Positions 43,270 through 52,382 are shown, counted from the first letter of the stretch. The stretch: 64,000 bases of DNA from an uncultured Acidobacteriia bacterium (GCA_903925975.1 CAIYHG010000077.1:30628-94627), one strand, 5' to 3'. Notes: generated by a model not told the origin, from the letters alone. Translations and numbers: made by a program.

Positions 43270-44580
43270 TCAACCGATGTATGCGGTCACGAACATAATG
43301 GCGGTCGCAATCAGCATCACAACCGCGCACGTCCACCCAAGCCAGCGAAGCAGCATCCCGTTCCGGCGCTCGCCCATAACGTCGGCCCTGCTGGTGAGTA
43401 GGACTACAAGGATGAGAAGAGGCGGCGCAAGCGCCCCGTTGAGCACCGCCGCCCAGAAGAGCATCTTGACGGCGTCCAGACCGGCGAAATCCAAGCCAAG
43501 GCCGAGCGCCATGGCAATCGCGATGACGGCATAGAAGCCGTGCGCGAGGGGGGGATGCACCTCCAGCGATCCCACCCAGTCAGCCGCTTCCGCGATGGCA
43601 TAAGCGCAAGACCCGGCCAATACCGGGACCCCGAGCATGCCGGCTCCGATCAGACCCAGGCTGAAGAGCCAGTATGCGCCGGCGCCGGCCAGAGGGCGGA
43701 GAGCCTCGGCGGCATCTCGTGCCGTCGAAATCGAAGTCTTGCCATGCGCGTGCAGCGTGGCGGCCGCCGTGAGGATGATGAAGTACATCACCAGGTTCGA
43801 AAAGAACATGCCCGCGAGGACATCGTTGCGGGATCGCCGCAGTTCCCTCGCCGACGCGCCCTTACGCTGCTCGACGGTCGACCGGCCCAAGGCGACTTCC
43901 TGTTCCACTTCCTGGGCGGCCTGCCAAAAGAACAGGTATGGGGAGATGGTTGTTCCCAGGATGCCGACCAGCGTCGCCCAATACGCGGCGGACCACTCGA
44001 CGCGTGGCAGTAGGGTCGACCGCAAGACGGCGGGCCAGTCCGGATGAGACAGAAATGCAGCGGCGATGTACGCGAACAAGGCCAGAGTGAGCCACTTGAA
44101 GATACGGGCAATGTTGCGATAGCTTGCCCAGAACAACAGCCCTACAAGAAGCAGCGCATACGCCGGCGTCCAATAAAGCGAATTGACGCCAGTCAACAGT
44201 TCCGTGACGTCAGCCATGCCTCCGAGATCGGCGGCGATGTTGACGATATTGGCGGTGACAAGCAGCCCACAAGCGCCCCACAGGATCCACCGCGGATAGC
44301 GCACCCGAATCACGCCTGCCAGCCCGAGTCCGGTGACCATGCCCAGGCGGGCGCACATGATCTGTACGGCGGCCATCAAAGGGAACGAGAAGAGCGCGGT
44401 CCACAGTGGCGTGTAGCCGAAGGACGCGCCGGTAACCGAATATGTCGAGATGCCGGATGGATCGTCATCCGCGGCGCCCGTCGTCAACCCGGGACCAAGG
44501 TCCGCAAAGAATCTGCGGAAGCGGCCCCGTAAGACGAATGCGCGCCTGCCAGCTTTGGCGCCCGGAGAGGTATGGCTCAT
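43270..44580 (-). CDS. NRAMP-family divalent metal transporter
   Basis: The 436-residue protein has about eleven membrane segments and resembles the NRAMP family of proton-coupled Mn2+/Fe2+ importers. The first-helix motif reads GAADDDPSGISTYS, corresponding to DPGN in classical NRAMP; the Ser in place of Asn is a feature of the NRAMP-related branch that includes Mg2+ transporters. Other landmarks are VNIAADLGGMADVTELLTGV and the sixth-helix region LIGAGMLGVPVLAGSCAYAIAE, which lacks the usual Met-Pro-His order. Metal specificity is therefore open. The gene lies next to RNB with a 46-base gap. Confidence 0.88.
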   Translation of the reverse strand: MSHTSPGAKAGRRAFVLRGRFRRFFADLGPGLTTGAADDDPSGISTYSVTGASFGYTPLWTALFSFPLMAAVQIMCARLGMVTGLGLAGVIRVRYPRWILWGACGLLVTANIVNIAADLGGMADVTELLTGVNSLYWTPAYALLLVGLLFWASYRNIARIFKWLTLALFAYIAAAFLSHPDWPAVLRSTLLPRVEWSAAYWATLVGILGTTISPYLFFWQAAQEVEQEVALGRSTVEQRKGASARELRRSRNDVLAGMFFSNLVMYFIILTAAATLHAHGKTSISTARDAAEALRPLAGAGAYWLFSLGLIGAGMLGVPVLAGSCAYAIAEAADWVGSLEVHPPLAHGFYAVIAIAMALGLGLDFAGLDAVKMLFWAAVLNGALAPPLLILVVLLTSRADVMGERRNGMLLRWLGWTCAVVMLIATAIMFVTAYIG

Positions 44581-44658
44581 CGGCCCAGGTTCATACCCGT
44601 GATTCTACAGCCCCGCAACTTCATGAGCACTTCGGTTTCCACCTCCCGCGCGCCGGCA

Positions 44659-44671
44659 TGCACAATTTGCA
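44659..44671. promoter_or_regulatory. Exemplar of a recurrent intergenic motif, RTGCRNNNTYTGC
   Basis: ATGCACAATTTGC lies in the divergent region between the NRAMP gene (start 44580) and the CsbD gene (start 44868). Close matches occur at 9628, 14138, 18956, 31428, 32291 and 37880, every one outside genes and mostly between divergent starts. It could be a binding site or part of an alternative promoter. It does not fit the GG-N10-GC spacing of sigma-54. Confidence 0.35.
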
Positions 44672-44867
44672 CCCGAGCATGCGAGATCAGCTGGCGGCGC
44701 CCGTCGCAACCCTGCTCAAACGCCGCCGAAGTCCTACCGCCGCAGCCGGTATCTGGGTGGCCATCAATCTGCTTTGAGTAATGCAGCCAGACACTTGGGG
44801 CTCTAGGCATAAATACCCTCGGTAATTGGCCGCCGCAGGAATGAATCGGGCACACGGAGCAGAGCAT

Positions 44868-45047
44868 ATGAAACCGAGTACGAACGATCAAGCAGCAGGC
44901 AAACTTCATGAAGCCAAGGGAAAGGTCAAGCAGGTGGCCGGCCAGCTCGTCGGCAACCCCGACTTAGAGGCAGCCGGCCTAGCCGAGAACCTGACGGGAA
45001 AAGCCCAAAAGAAACTCGGCCAAATTGAAAAAGTCTTCGAGCGTTAA
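44868..45047 (+). CDS. CsbD-family small stress protein
   Basis: From ATG 44868 with GGAG nine bases upstream, the product is 59 residues. It is a highly charged helical protein with the CsbD pattern: NDQAAGKLHEAKGKVKQVAGQLVGNPDLEA (read in part), then LTGKAQKKLGQIEKVFE. CsbD belongs to the general stress regulon of Bacillus and the family is widespread in stress-exposed bacteria; its molecular role is unknown. Two further tiny membrane proteins follow at once in the same direction, suggesting a stress operon. Confidence 0.88.
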   Translation: MKPSTNDQAAGKLHEAKGKVKQVAGQLVGNPDLEAAGLAENLTGKAQKKLGQIEKVFER

Positions 45048-45062
45048 GAAAGGAAACTCACA

Positions 45063-45218
45063 ATGCTGATACTTATCATCCTGCTGGTGTTGCTTCTTGG
45101 CGGCGGCGGTGGATACTACGGCCATAGCCGCTGGGGTTATGGCGGCGGAGCGGGCGTGGGACTGGGCACAATTCTGATCATTCTGCTCCTGGTCTACATG
45201 CTTGGCGGTCTCCACTAA
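45063..45218 (+). CDS. Small Gly-rich two-helix membrane protein (DUF3309-like)
   Basis: The 51-residue frame begins 15 bases after csbD, behind AAGGAAA. It has a hydrophobic helix (LILIILLVLLLGGGG), a central GYYGHSRWGYGGGAG resembling the YSRxWGYxPSG core of DUF3309, then a second helix (TILIILLLVYML). It is a shorter relative in style of the protein at 32004. Co-transcription with csbD is very likely. Function is unknown. Confidence 0.7.
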   Translation: MLILIILLVLLLGGGGGYYGHSRWGYGGGAGVGLGTILIILLLVYMLGGLH

Positions 45219-45241
45219 GCCGCTATGCAGAGGAGTATTCC

Positions 45242-45415
45242 ATGTCATTTGGAATCTGCGTCATCGGCTTCCTGATCGCGATCGGCGGACTGGTCTACGG
45301 AGCTATGCTTCTTCACGTCACCGCGCATTGGATCGCAGTGGGCGCCATTGTACTGCTGGGCCTGGGGCTCGTGAAGGGTGTGCAGTCGACGCGGGGAAAA
45401 GACCCGTCGCAATAA
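45242..45415 (+). CDS. Small two-helix membrane protein
   Basis: The 57-residue frame starts at ATG 45242 with AGAGGAG upstream. Two helices (ICVIGFLIAIGGLVYGAML and WIAVGAIVLLGLGLV) are joined by a short loop LHVTAH, and the tail is polar (STRGKDPSQ). The composition and ribosome site support a real gene. No family is recognised with confidence. It is the third member of the csbD cluster. Confidence 0.65.
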   Translation: MSFGICVIGFLIAIGGLVYGAMLLHVTAHWIAVGAIVLLGLGLVKGVQSTRGKDPSQ

Positions 45416-45666
45416 GCAGCCACAAGCTCGTCTTCGTGGCGGCGCGGCGTTCAGGTTCACAAGGAATCTGTCGCGCTCACCTTCCGCCTGCTTCGCTACC
45501 ACGCCCACCAACTGGTCGTCGAATCGACGCGCTTTGGCAGGGAGGAAGTGCGGTTCAATCCATACCACGCACCGGCCTATGGAAGACAGACTTGTGGACC
45601 CTGTTTGAACCTCGTGTGGGAATGATCGACGGGCTGTTTGCCGCCTTTCGGCGTAAAACTAGAATT

Positions 45667-45742
45667 TGGTGGACCTGGTGAGATTCGAACTCACGACCTC
45701 TTCCATGCCATGGAAGCGCGCTCCCAACTGCGCCACAGGCCC
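45667..45742 (-). tRNA. tRNA-Ala (anticodon GGC)
   Basis: The reverse complement folds into a full 76-base cloverleaf: acceptor GGGCCTG/CAGGTCC with one G-T pair, D-stem GCGC/GCGC, anticodon arm CTTCC-ATGGCAT-GGAAG with GGC at positions 34-36, T-arm GTGAG-TTCGAAT-CTCAC, discriminator A and an encoded CCA. The anticodon reads GCC and GCU alanine codons. Its 3' half is repeated, degenerate and in the same orientation, at 6783-6832. Confidence 0.97.
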
Positions 45743-45817
45743 GCCTAGCGTGTTTTTTCAATATAGCACGCCGGCCGTGCGCGCGGAAATACGCTTGCTA
45801 CGTGTGCTAACAATGAA

Positions 45818-46729
45818 ATGATGCTCCAGCGACGCGCGCGCCTCGGAATGGCCTTGTTGCTGTGCGCGGTCTCCTTCGCCGGGAGCTCGTGCGCGGTTCG
45901 CCGGCGGGTCATCTCGCGGCTGGGCGCAAAGCCAAACCAGCCGCTGCTCACGGCCGATCCGGGCTCCCTCGTCGCTTATCTCAACCGGCAGTACGAAGCG
46001 GTGAAGAATTTCACCGCCACCGTGGATATGACGCCGGCTCTCGGCAGCGCCGAGGAAAATAAGGTCACCGAGTACAAAGACGTCCGCGCCTATATCCTCT
46101 TCCGAAAGCCCGCGGCCGTCCGCATCGTCGGCCTGTTCCCCGTGATCCGCACCACCGCATTCGACATGGTTTCCGATGGAGCGGATTTCAAGCTCTCCGT
46201 GCCTTCCAAGAATCGTTTCATCACCGGTTTGAATGCCGTCCAGACTCCCTCCGCCAACAGGCTCGAGAACCTGCGGCCGCAACACTTCGTGGATGCCCTG
46301 CTCGTCCCCCCGCCCGACCTCGATCGCGTCATGATCGAGAACTTCACCGACGAGGAGGACGCCTTCTTTATCCTGCATGAGGTGGAAGAAAAGAATGGAG
46401 CGCTGCTCCTGCGCCGCAACATATGGTTCAGCCGCGTCAACCTGACTATTGCGAGACAGATGATCTTCGACGATGCGGGGAATATCCTCAGCGATGCCCG
46501 CTATAGCGATTGGCAAAACTACAATAACGTTGGCTTCCCCAAACACATCGAGGTCAATAGACCGCGCGACGGCTACGGCCTGGTGGTGGATCTGGTGAAG
46601 ATGGAAATCAACACGGGCGTGCCGGATGCTAAATTTGTATTGGACCAGCCGGCGGGTTCCACGTTGCAGGTTGTCGGGCGGCCCGCGGGCTCGGCGCCGG
46701 CCGGGTCGGCATCTCCGCCAAGAAAGTAG
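45818..46729 (+). CDS. LolA/LolB-like (DUF4292-type) outer membrane lipoprotein
   Basis: The 303-residue protein has a lipoprotein signal with the lipobox AGSSC (Cys about 25). The mature part is a long curved beta-sheet type resembling LolB and DUF4292 proteins: LNRQYEAVKNFTATVDM, DVRAYILFRKPAAVRIVGLFPVIRTTAFDMVSDG (read in part), FKLSVPSKNRFITG and WFSRVNLTIARQMIFDD. Such folds shield acyl chains of lipoproteins or lipids. It is followed within 12 bases by an ABC permease and ATPase, implying a dedicated lipid or lipoprotein export route. A Pro/Ala-rich tail closes the protein. Confidence 0.75.
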   Translation: MMLQRRARLGMALLLCAVSFAGSSCAVRRRVISRLGAKPNQPLLTADPGSLVAYLNRQYEAVKNFTATVDMTPALGSAEENKVTEYKDVRAYILFRKPAAVRIVGLFPVIRTTAFDMVSDGADFKLSVPSKNRFITGLNAVQTPSANRLENLRPQHFVDALLVPPPDLDRVMIENFTDEEDAFFILHEVEEKNGALLLRRNIWFSRVNLTIARQMIFDDAGNILSDARYSDWQNYNNVGFPKHIEVNRPRDGYGLVVDLVKMEINTGVPDAKFVLDQPAGSTLQVVGRPAGSAPAGSASPPRK

Positions 46730-46741
46730 ACTCGCGATTTA

Positions 46742-47845
46742 GTGACCGCAAAATTAGTCCTGGAAAACCTCAAGAACCGGCCCATGCGCACGCTACTCAG
46801 CGTGGCGCTCATCGCCGTGCCGGTCACCCTGATTCTGTGCCTGGTGGGTTTGAGCCACGGCATGCTCGAAGACACTCAGCGGCGAACGCGCGGCATCGGC
46901 GCCGACATCATCGTGAGGCCGCCTGCCAGTTCCTTCCTCGGGCTCAGCGGCGCGCCGATTTCACAAGGCTTCGTCGATTTCTTTCAGAAACAGCCGCATG
47001 TCAAGATGACGCTCGGCGTCGTGAACCAACCCGTCCAGGGCGTGACGCTCGGAGCTACGGGCATCGATCTGGCGAAATTCAGCGCCATGAGCGGTGGCTT
47101 CACGTTCCTCTCGGGCGGCCCCTTCCGGCAGCCGGATGACGTCATCATCGACGAGTACTACGCGGATGAGAAAGGCGCGAAGGTCGGCGACCATCTCAAG
47201 CTGCTGAACCAGACTTGGCGCGTGTGCGGCATCATCGCGAGCGGCAAGCTGGCCCGCATCGTTCTGCCGCTCGGCGTACTGCAGGAGTTGACCAGTAACC
47301 CCGGCAAGGTCAGCCAGATCTATATCAAGCTCGACAATCCAGCCAACACCCAACAAGTGATCCAGCAGTTAAAGAGCATGCCGGCTCTGCAGGATTACCC
47401 CATTTACTCCGTGGAGGAGTTCACTTCGCTGTTCAGCATAAATAATATCCCCGGCCTCAAGCAGTTCGTTTGGGTGATCATCTCGATCGGAGTCGCCATC
47501 GGCTTCGCGGTGGTATGCCTCTCGATGTACATGGCCGTCTTGCAGCGCACGCGCGAAATCGGCATCCTCAAATCGCTGGGCGGCTCCAACTGGTTTATTC
47601 TGAGGATCATTCTGGTCGAGGCCATGATCATGGGCATAGGCGGCACCATACTTGGCATCCTCTTGAGTTTCGGCGCGTACTGGCTGATCCACACCTTGGT
47701 TCCGGCGTCGATACAAATGGTGATCGTGCCCTCCTGGTGGCCGATTTCCCTCGCCATAACGCTCGTAGGAACGGCCTTCGGAGCGCTTTACCCTGGCCTC
47801 AAGGCCGCCCGGCATGACCCCATCGAGGCCCTGGCGTATGAATAA
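46742..47845 (+). CDS. ABC transporter permease, MacB/LolCE (FtsX-like) type
   Basis: The 367-residue protein starts at a GTG. Layout is one N-terminal membrane helix ([19 protein letters not shown]), a periplasmic MacB_PCD-like domain (about 40-235) and three C-terminal helices carrying the FtsX motif ([15 protein letters not shown], then [18 protein letters not shown]). This is the type VII ABC architecture shared by MacB, LolC/E and FtsX, which act mechanically on periplasmic substrates. The upstream LolB-like lipoprotein and downstream ATPase make a complete module. Confidence 0.9.
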   Translation: MTAKLVLENLKNRPMRTLLSVALIAVPVTLILCLVGLSHGMLEDTQRRTRGIGADIIVRPPASSFLGLSGAPISQGFVDFFQKQPHVKMTLGVVNQPVQGVTLGATGIDLAKFSAMSGGFTFLSGGPFRQPDDVIIDEYYADEKGAKVGDHLKLLNQTWRVCGIIASGKLARIVLPLGVLQELTSNPGKVSQIYIKLDNPANTQQVIQQLKSMPALQDYPIYSVEEFTSLFSINNIPGLKQFVWVIISIGVAIGFAVVCLSMYMAVLQRTREIGILKSLGGSNWFILRIILVEAMIMGIGGTILGILLSFGAYWLIHTLVPASIQMVIVPSWWPISLAITLVGTAFGALYPGLKAARHDPIEALAYE

Positions 47846-48512
47846 GAGCCCGATCATTCAGACGCGGGACCTTCGGAAGGTCTATCAGGTGGGCAAGGTG
47901 GATGTTCCGGCTCTGCGCGGGGTAGACCTGGCGGTTGCCCCCGGTGAGTTTCTCGCCATCGTGGGGCCATCCGGTTCGGGAAAATCCACGCTGTTCCACA
48001 TCATCGGCGGTCTGACCCCGCCGACTTCCGGACAAGTCAGCGTGGCCGGCCAGGACCTGGCCTCAATGAGCGACGCTGACCGCACCAACCTGCGCAAGCG
48101 CACCGTCGGCTTCGTCTTTCAGAAGTTCAATTTGCTCCCGAACCTCACGGCGCGGGACAACATCGCCGTAGCCCGCTATATTGCCGGAATGGATTCGCGG
48201 CCGGACCCCGAGTTCGACGAACTCCTTCGGCTGCTCGGCATCAACGAGCGTCTGGACCACAAGCCCAGCGCGCTTTCGGGCGGCGAGCAGCAGCGTATCG
48301 CCATCGCGCGGGCCGTGGTCAACCGCCCTTCCATTCTTCTGGCGGACGAACCCACCGGCAACCTCGATACGGAGAACTCCAAAGCCGTTCTGGCGATCCT
48401 GCGCGACCTGAATCGCCGTCTTGGCCAGACCATCCTCATGATTACGCACAACCCCGAAGCAGCCGCCTACGGCCACCGGACGGTGCACATGAGAGACGGA
48501 AAGATTGTCTGA
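47838..48512 (+). CDS. ABC transporter ATP-binding protein, LolD/MacB type
   Basis: The 224-residue ATPase overlaps the permease stop by eight bases. It has Walker [11 protein letters not shown]-loop [17 protein letters not shown], signature [14 protein letters not shown], Walker [14 protein letters not shown] and H-loop ITHN. The sequence belongs to the LolD/MacB/FtsE branch and pairs with the FtsX-like permease. Together they should extract or push lipoproteins, lipids or small hydrophobic molecules at the inner membrane. Confidence 0.93.
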   Translation: MNKSPIIQTRDLRKVYQVGKVDVPALRGVDLAVAPGEFLAIVGPSGSGKSTLFHIIGGLTPPTSGQVSVAGQDLASMSDADRTNLRKRTVGFVFQKFNLLPNLTARDNIAVARYIAGMDSRPDPEFDELLRLLGINERLDHKPSALSGGEQQRIAIARAVVNRPSILLADEPTGNLDTENSKAVLAILRDLNRRLGQTILMITHNPEAAAYGHRTVHMRDGKIV

Positions 48513-48633
48513 GTAACCGGGCACGCCAAAGAGGCTTCTGATAAAGTCCTGCGCAGACCGGGAGCCATGCGCCACTGGCTTCGCAAGGCCTTAGCTTCGG
48601 GGGTGGGGCATGCTTGAGTTTGCCCGGCGGCGT

Positions 48634-50244
48634 TTACTGAACTTGCCGCGCCAGTTCCAGCCGCCGCTGGCGCATCCACTGAAGCTTGCTCTGGTATTCC
48701 GAATACAGAGTGGAGAAGCCGGCCCACCAGTACCCGCCCACGAACAGCGCCAGGAACGGCAGCGCGAAGAAGTTCAATGTGCTGATGGCGAAGACCATCA
48801 TCGTAACGAAGTAGCACCCTACCAGGATTTCTGCGTAAGGCAGCCATCCGCTCCGGCGGCGGTACTTCTTCGCTTCCAGGTTCACCTTGCGGTCGCCCAG
48901 GGCGTACTTCGGCGTGCGCGCGAACGCAGTTTGCACTCCGAACAGGGCCTCCAGGACCGCGCGCGTGTTGACGATCGTCAGCCCCACGCCGACAGCGATC
49001 AGCATGGGCAGCAGCATGATCGACCGCTTCAGATCTTTCGGATATAGTTCGCGGTGAGCCACCACGTAGAACGCCGAGATCGACCAGAACGAAGCCGCGA
49101 TGAGCGGCAAATCCAGGAAGACCATCTGCCACACGCCCATGTAGAACCGCACGATCATCACGGGCAGCATCAGCGCCGAAACTACGATCATCAGCGGATA
49201 GGAAATATTCGGCGTGAGGTGGAGAATCGCTTCCGCCTTCACCCGCCCCGGAATGTCGGCCTTCCAAATGGCGGGCAGCAACTTCTTAGCCACCTGCGTC
49301 AGGCCCTTGGCCCAACGCGCCTGCTGCACTTGGAAGCCGTGCATCTCCACCGGCAGTTCCGAGGGGCAATCGAGCCCCGGCAGATACGCGAAACGCCAGC
49401 CCTTGAGTTGCGCCCTGTAGCTCAGGTCGGAATCTTCGGTGAGCGTATCGTGCTGCCAGCCGCCGGCGTCGGCGATCATCGACGTGCGGAGAATTCCTGC
49501 CGTTCCGTTGAAGTTGAAGAAGTAACCCGCCCGCGAACGTGCCCCGTGCTCCAGAATGAAGTGGCCGTCGAGCAGCATGGCTTCCACTTCGGTCAGGAAG
49601 CTGTAATCGCGGTTCATGTAGCTCCACCGCGTCTGCACCACGCCGATGCCGGGGTCCGTGAAGAAGTGAATCGTCTTATGCAGAAACTCGGCGGGCGGGC
49701 AGAAATCCGCGTCGAAGACGGCTACAAACTCGCCCGTCGCTGTTTCAAGTCCCGCTTGCAGCGCGCCCGCTTTGTACCCATGCCGGTTATCCCGGTGATG
49801 GTATTCAATCGGGTAGCCCATGTTCTTGTAACGCTCCACTAGGGCCTCGGCGAACGGAGCCGTTTCGTCGGTGGAATCGTCCAGAACCTGGATTTGCAGC
49901 AGTTCCTTCGGGTATTCGATTTTGACGACTTCCTCAATCAGCCGTTCCACCACGTAGCGTTCGTTATATAGAGGAAGCTGAATCGTGACCGGCGGCAAAT
50001 GTTCGAAACGTTTTGCGGGTTCCCCCAGGGCCTTCGCGCGGTGTTTGAAATAGGTCCGGATCGTCTCGAAACGATGGATGCCGTACACCGACAGAATGAT
50101 GAGGATCCCGAAATAGGGAATCATCATCGCCCAATCGAACCACGCGAGTTGGTGGATTCCGGCAAACGTATCGTCGAACAGTGCCTGGGTGAGACGTTGA
50201 GTGGGAGTGCGCGTCACGAGGAACGCTATAGGCAAATCGAACAT
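48634..50244 (-). CDS. Processive family 2 glycosyltransferase (cellulose synthase-like)
   Basis: From ATG 50244 the product is 536 residues. One N-terminal membrane helix (about 37-55) precedes a GT-A domain with VTIQLPLYNE, VLDDSTDET, the DXD-type VAVFDADF, LTEDSDLSYRA (TED motif) and QQARWAKG (QxxRW motif). Four or so membrane helices follow at the C-terminus. These motifs mark membrane-embedded processive enzymes such as glucomannan, cellulose or N-acetylglucosamine polymer synthases. No BcsB/C-like partner is adjacent, which argues for a cellulose-synthase-like A family making a secreted glycan. The earlier ATG in frame at 50283 is outside any ribosome site. Confidence 0.9.
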   Translation of the reverse strand: MFDLPIAFLVTRTPTQRLTQALFDDTFAGIHQLAWFDWAMMIPYFGILIILSVYGIHRFETIRTYFKHRAKALGEPAKRFEHLPPVTIQLPLYNERYVVERLIEEVVKIEYPKELLQIQVLDDSTDETAPFAEALVERYKNMGYPIEYHHRDNRHGYKAGALQAGLETATGEFVAVFDADFCPPAEFLHKTIHFFTDPGIGVVQTRWSYMNRDYSFLTEVEAMLLDGHFILEHGARSRAGYFFNFNGTAGILRTSMIADAGGWQHDTLTEDSDLSYRAQLKGWRFAYLPGLDCPSELPVEMHGFQVQQARWAKGLTQVAKKLLPAIWKADIPGRVKAEAILHLTPNISYPLMIVVSALMLPVMIVRFYMGVWQMVFLDLPLIAASFWSISAFYVVAHRELYPKDLKRSIMLLPMLIAVGVGLTIVNTRAVLEALFGVQTAFARTPKYALGDRKVNLEAKKYRRRSGWLPYAEILVGCYFVTMMVFAISTLNFFALPFLALFVGGYWWAGFSTLYSEYQSKLQWMRQRRLELARQVQ

Positions 50245-50397
50245 ATGAAAGACCCCTGCGGCAGCGGTCCGCCGGGGCGGCAACTCTATTTTGGGGACGA
50301 AAGTACAATTCTAACAGAGCCCGCCCCGCCGGTCGAGACGTAATCGGCCGGTCAGTCCGTATTGTGTTGAAAAAGCCTACACTTGTCGGAGCTGCCG

Positions 50398-52329
50398 TTA
50401 GTCTTCGTCCGCCTGTGACGAGAGTTGCGTGACCACCGAAAGATCCTCCAGCGTGGTGACGTCGCCGGTCACGGTATTCGCCGTGACGATTTCGCGCAGC
50501 AGCCGCCGCATGATCTTTCCGCTGCGGGTCTTCGGAAGCGCATCGGCGAACCGGATTTGCTCCGGCTTGGCGAACCCGCCGATTTCGTGCGCCACCCACT
50601 TGCGAAGCTCCTCGGCCAATTTCGGGCGGTCCCAGGAGCCTTTCTTCAGGGTCACAAAACAGGCCACAGCCTGCCCGGTGATCTCATGCGGCTTGCCGAC
50701 CACGGCCGCCTCGGCCACTGCCGGATGGCGCACCAGCGCCGATTCCACTTCCATGGTGCTCAGGCGGTGGCCGCTGACGTTCATCACGTCATCCACGCGC
50801 CCCAGAATCCAGAAGTAGCCGTCCTGATCCATGCGCGCCGCGTCGCCCGTCATATAGGAGCCGTGGATGCGTTCCCAATACTGCGAGCGGTAGCGCTCCG
50901 GGTCGCGCCAGAGCGTGCGAGCCATGCTCGGCCACGGCCTGCGAATCACCAGGTACCCTTCCTGGCCTGTTTCCCGCGTCTTCCCCGAAAGATCCACCAC
51001 CTCGGGCAGTATGCCCGGAAGGGGGAGCGAGGCCGAACCCGGTTTGAGCGGAACCGCGCCGGGCATCGGGGCAATAAGAATCGCTCCGGTTTCGGTCTGC
51101 CACCAGGTGTCCACTATCGGGCAGCGCTCTTTGCCGATCGTCTTGTAATACCATTCCCACGCCGCCGGGTTGATCGGCTCGCCGACCGACCCGAGCAGCC
51201 GCAGGCTCGACATATCGTGGCCGTTGGGCCACTGGTCGCCCTGGCGAATGAAAGAGCGGATGGCCGTCGGCGACGTATAGAAGATGCTGACGCGGTATTT
51301 CTCGATCAGCCTCCAGAAGCGGTCCGGTTGCGGGAAATCGGGCGCGCCTTCATACATAACGGCGGTTGCGCCCGCCGCCAGCGGGCCGTAAACGATGTAG
51401 CTGTGGCCCGTCACCCAGCCGATATCGGCCGTACACCAGTACGTGTCCTCTTCCCTCAGGTCGAACACCCACTTCATGGTCATCACGCATTGCAGCAGGT
51501 AGCCGGCGGTGGTGTGTACGATGCCCTTGGGCTTCCCCGTAGTTCCCGAGGTGTAAAGCACGTAGAGCGGTTGCTCGCTATCGAGCGGTTCGGCGGGGCA
51601 GTTCTCGGAAGCGCCTTCATCCAGTTCGTGCCACCAGTGGTCGCGCCCCTCGCGCATCTCCACGGCTCCGCCCGTGCGGCGCAGGACGATCACGTCGCGC
51701 ACTGCCGGGCACTCGATGAGCGCTTCATCCACGGCGGATTTCAGCGGCACTTCCTTGCCGCGCCGCCACGCGCCGTCGCAGGTGATCACCACCTGGGCTT
51801 CCAGGTCCTGAATTCGGGCCTTCAGCGCTTCTGCCGAAAAGCCTCCGAACACTACGCTGTGGATGATCCCCAGCCGCGCGCACGCCAAAAGCGCCACCGG
51901 AAGCTCCGGGACCATCCCCATGTAAATGACGGCGCGGTCGCCGGTCTTGAGGCCCCGGCCCTTCAGCACATTGGCGAATCGCGAAACCAGGCGGTGCAGT
52001 TCCTGGTAGGAGATCTGGCGCTGGTCGCCGGGCTCGCCCTCCCACAAAATGGCGACCTTGTTCTTCCGCGCCGTATCGAGATGCCGGTCCACGCAGTTGT
52101 AGCAGACGTTGGTCTGTCCGCCGGCGAACCATTTCACGTCAGGCGGATTCCATTCGAAAACGTGATGCCACTTCTTGAACCAGAACAGCTCTTGTTCCGC
52201 CAGCGCCCCCCAGAACTCCTCGGGATTCTCCGCCGCCCTGCGGTAGAGCTCTCGGTACCCCTCCATCCCCTTCACGTGAGCGCCCCGGACGAAATCCGGA
52301 CCGGGCGGATATACGTTGGAATCAGCCAT
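50398..52329 (-). CDS. acs: Acetyl-CoA synthetase
   Basis: Acs makes acetyl-CoA from acetate, ATP and CoA through acetyl-AMP. The 643-residue protein has the normal family length. It shows the P-loop LYVLYTSGTTGKPKGIVH, the acetate pocket region VDTWWQTETGAIL with its conserved Trp, WILGRVDDVMNVSGHRLST (hinge) and the C-terminal KTRSGKIMRRLLRE, whose Lys is the usual acetylation target. No acetylase or regulator is adjacent. The antisense open frame of similar length is a composition artefact. Confidence 0.97.
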   Translation of the reverse strand: MADSNVYPPGPDFVRGAHVKGMEGYRELYRRAAENPEEFWGALAEQELFWFKKWHHVFEWNPPDVKWFAGGQTNVCYNCVDRHLDTARKNKVAILWEGEPGDQRQISYQELHRLVSRFANVLKGRGLKTGDRAVIYMGMVPELPVALLACARLGIIHSVVFGGFSAEALKARIQDLEAQVVITCDGAWRRGKEVPLKSAVDEALIECPAVRDVIVLRRTGGAVEMREGRDHWWHELDEGASENCPAEPLDSEQPLYVLYTSGTTGKPKGIVHTTAGYLLQCVMTMKWVFDLREEDTYWCTADIGWVTGHSYIVYGPLAAGATAVMYEGAPDFPQPDRFWRLIEKYRVSIFYTSPTAIRSFIRQGDQWPNGHDMSSLRLLGSVGEPINPAAWEWYYKTIGKERCPIVDTWWQTETGAILIAPMPGAVPLKPGSASLPLPGILPEVVDLSGKTRETGQEGYLVIRRPWPSMARTLWRDPERYRSQYWERIHGSYMTGDAARMDQDGYFWILGRVDDVMNVSGHRLSTMEVESALVRHPAVAEAAVVGKPHEITGQAVACFVTLKKGSWDRPKLAEELRKWVAHEIGGFAKPEQIRFADALPKTRSGKIMRRLLREIVTANTVTGDVTTLEDLSVVTQLSSQADED

Positions 52330-52382
52330 TGAAGAATCTTACACTAGTCAAGCCGGGGCCGCGCCGGGGGATTAGGTTGATG

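Noticed and set aside
44755..44770. Sigma-54 promoter upstream of csbD
   Set aside because: TGG-N10-GC spacing fits, but the -24 and -12 boxes each have several mismatches, so the match is not better than chance.
50425..52332. A 635-codon open frame antisense to acs
   Set aside because: It mirrors acs almost exactly, is rich in Arg, His and Pro, and shows no domain. Long antisense frames are expected in GC-rich genes.
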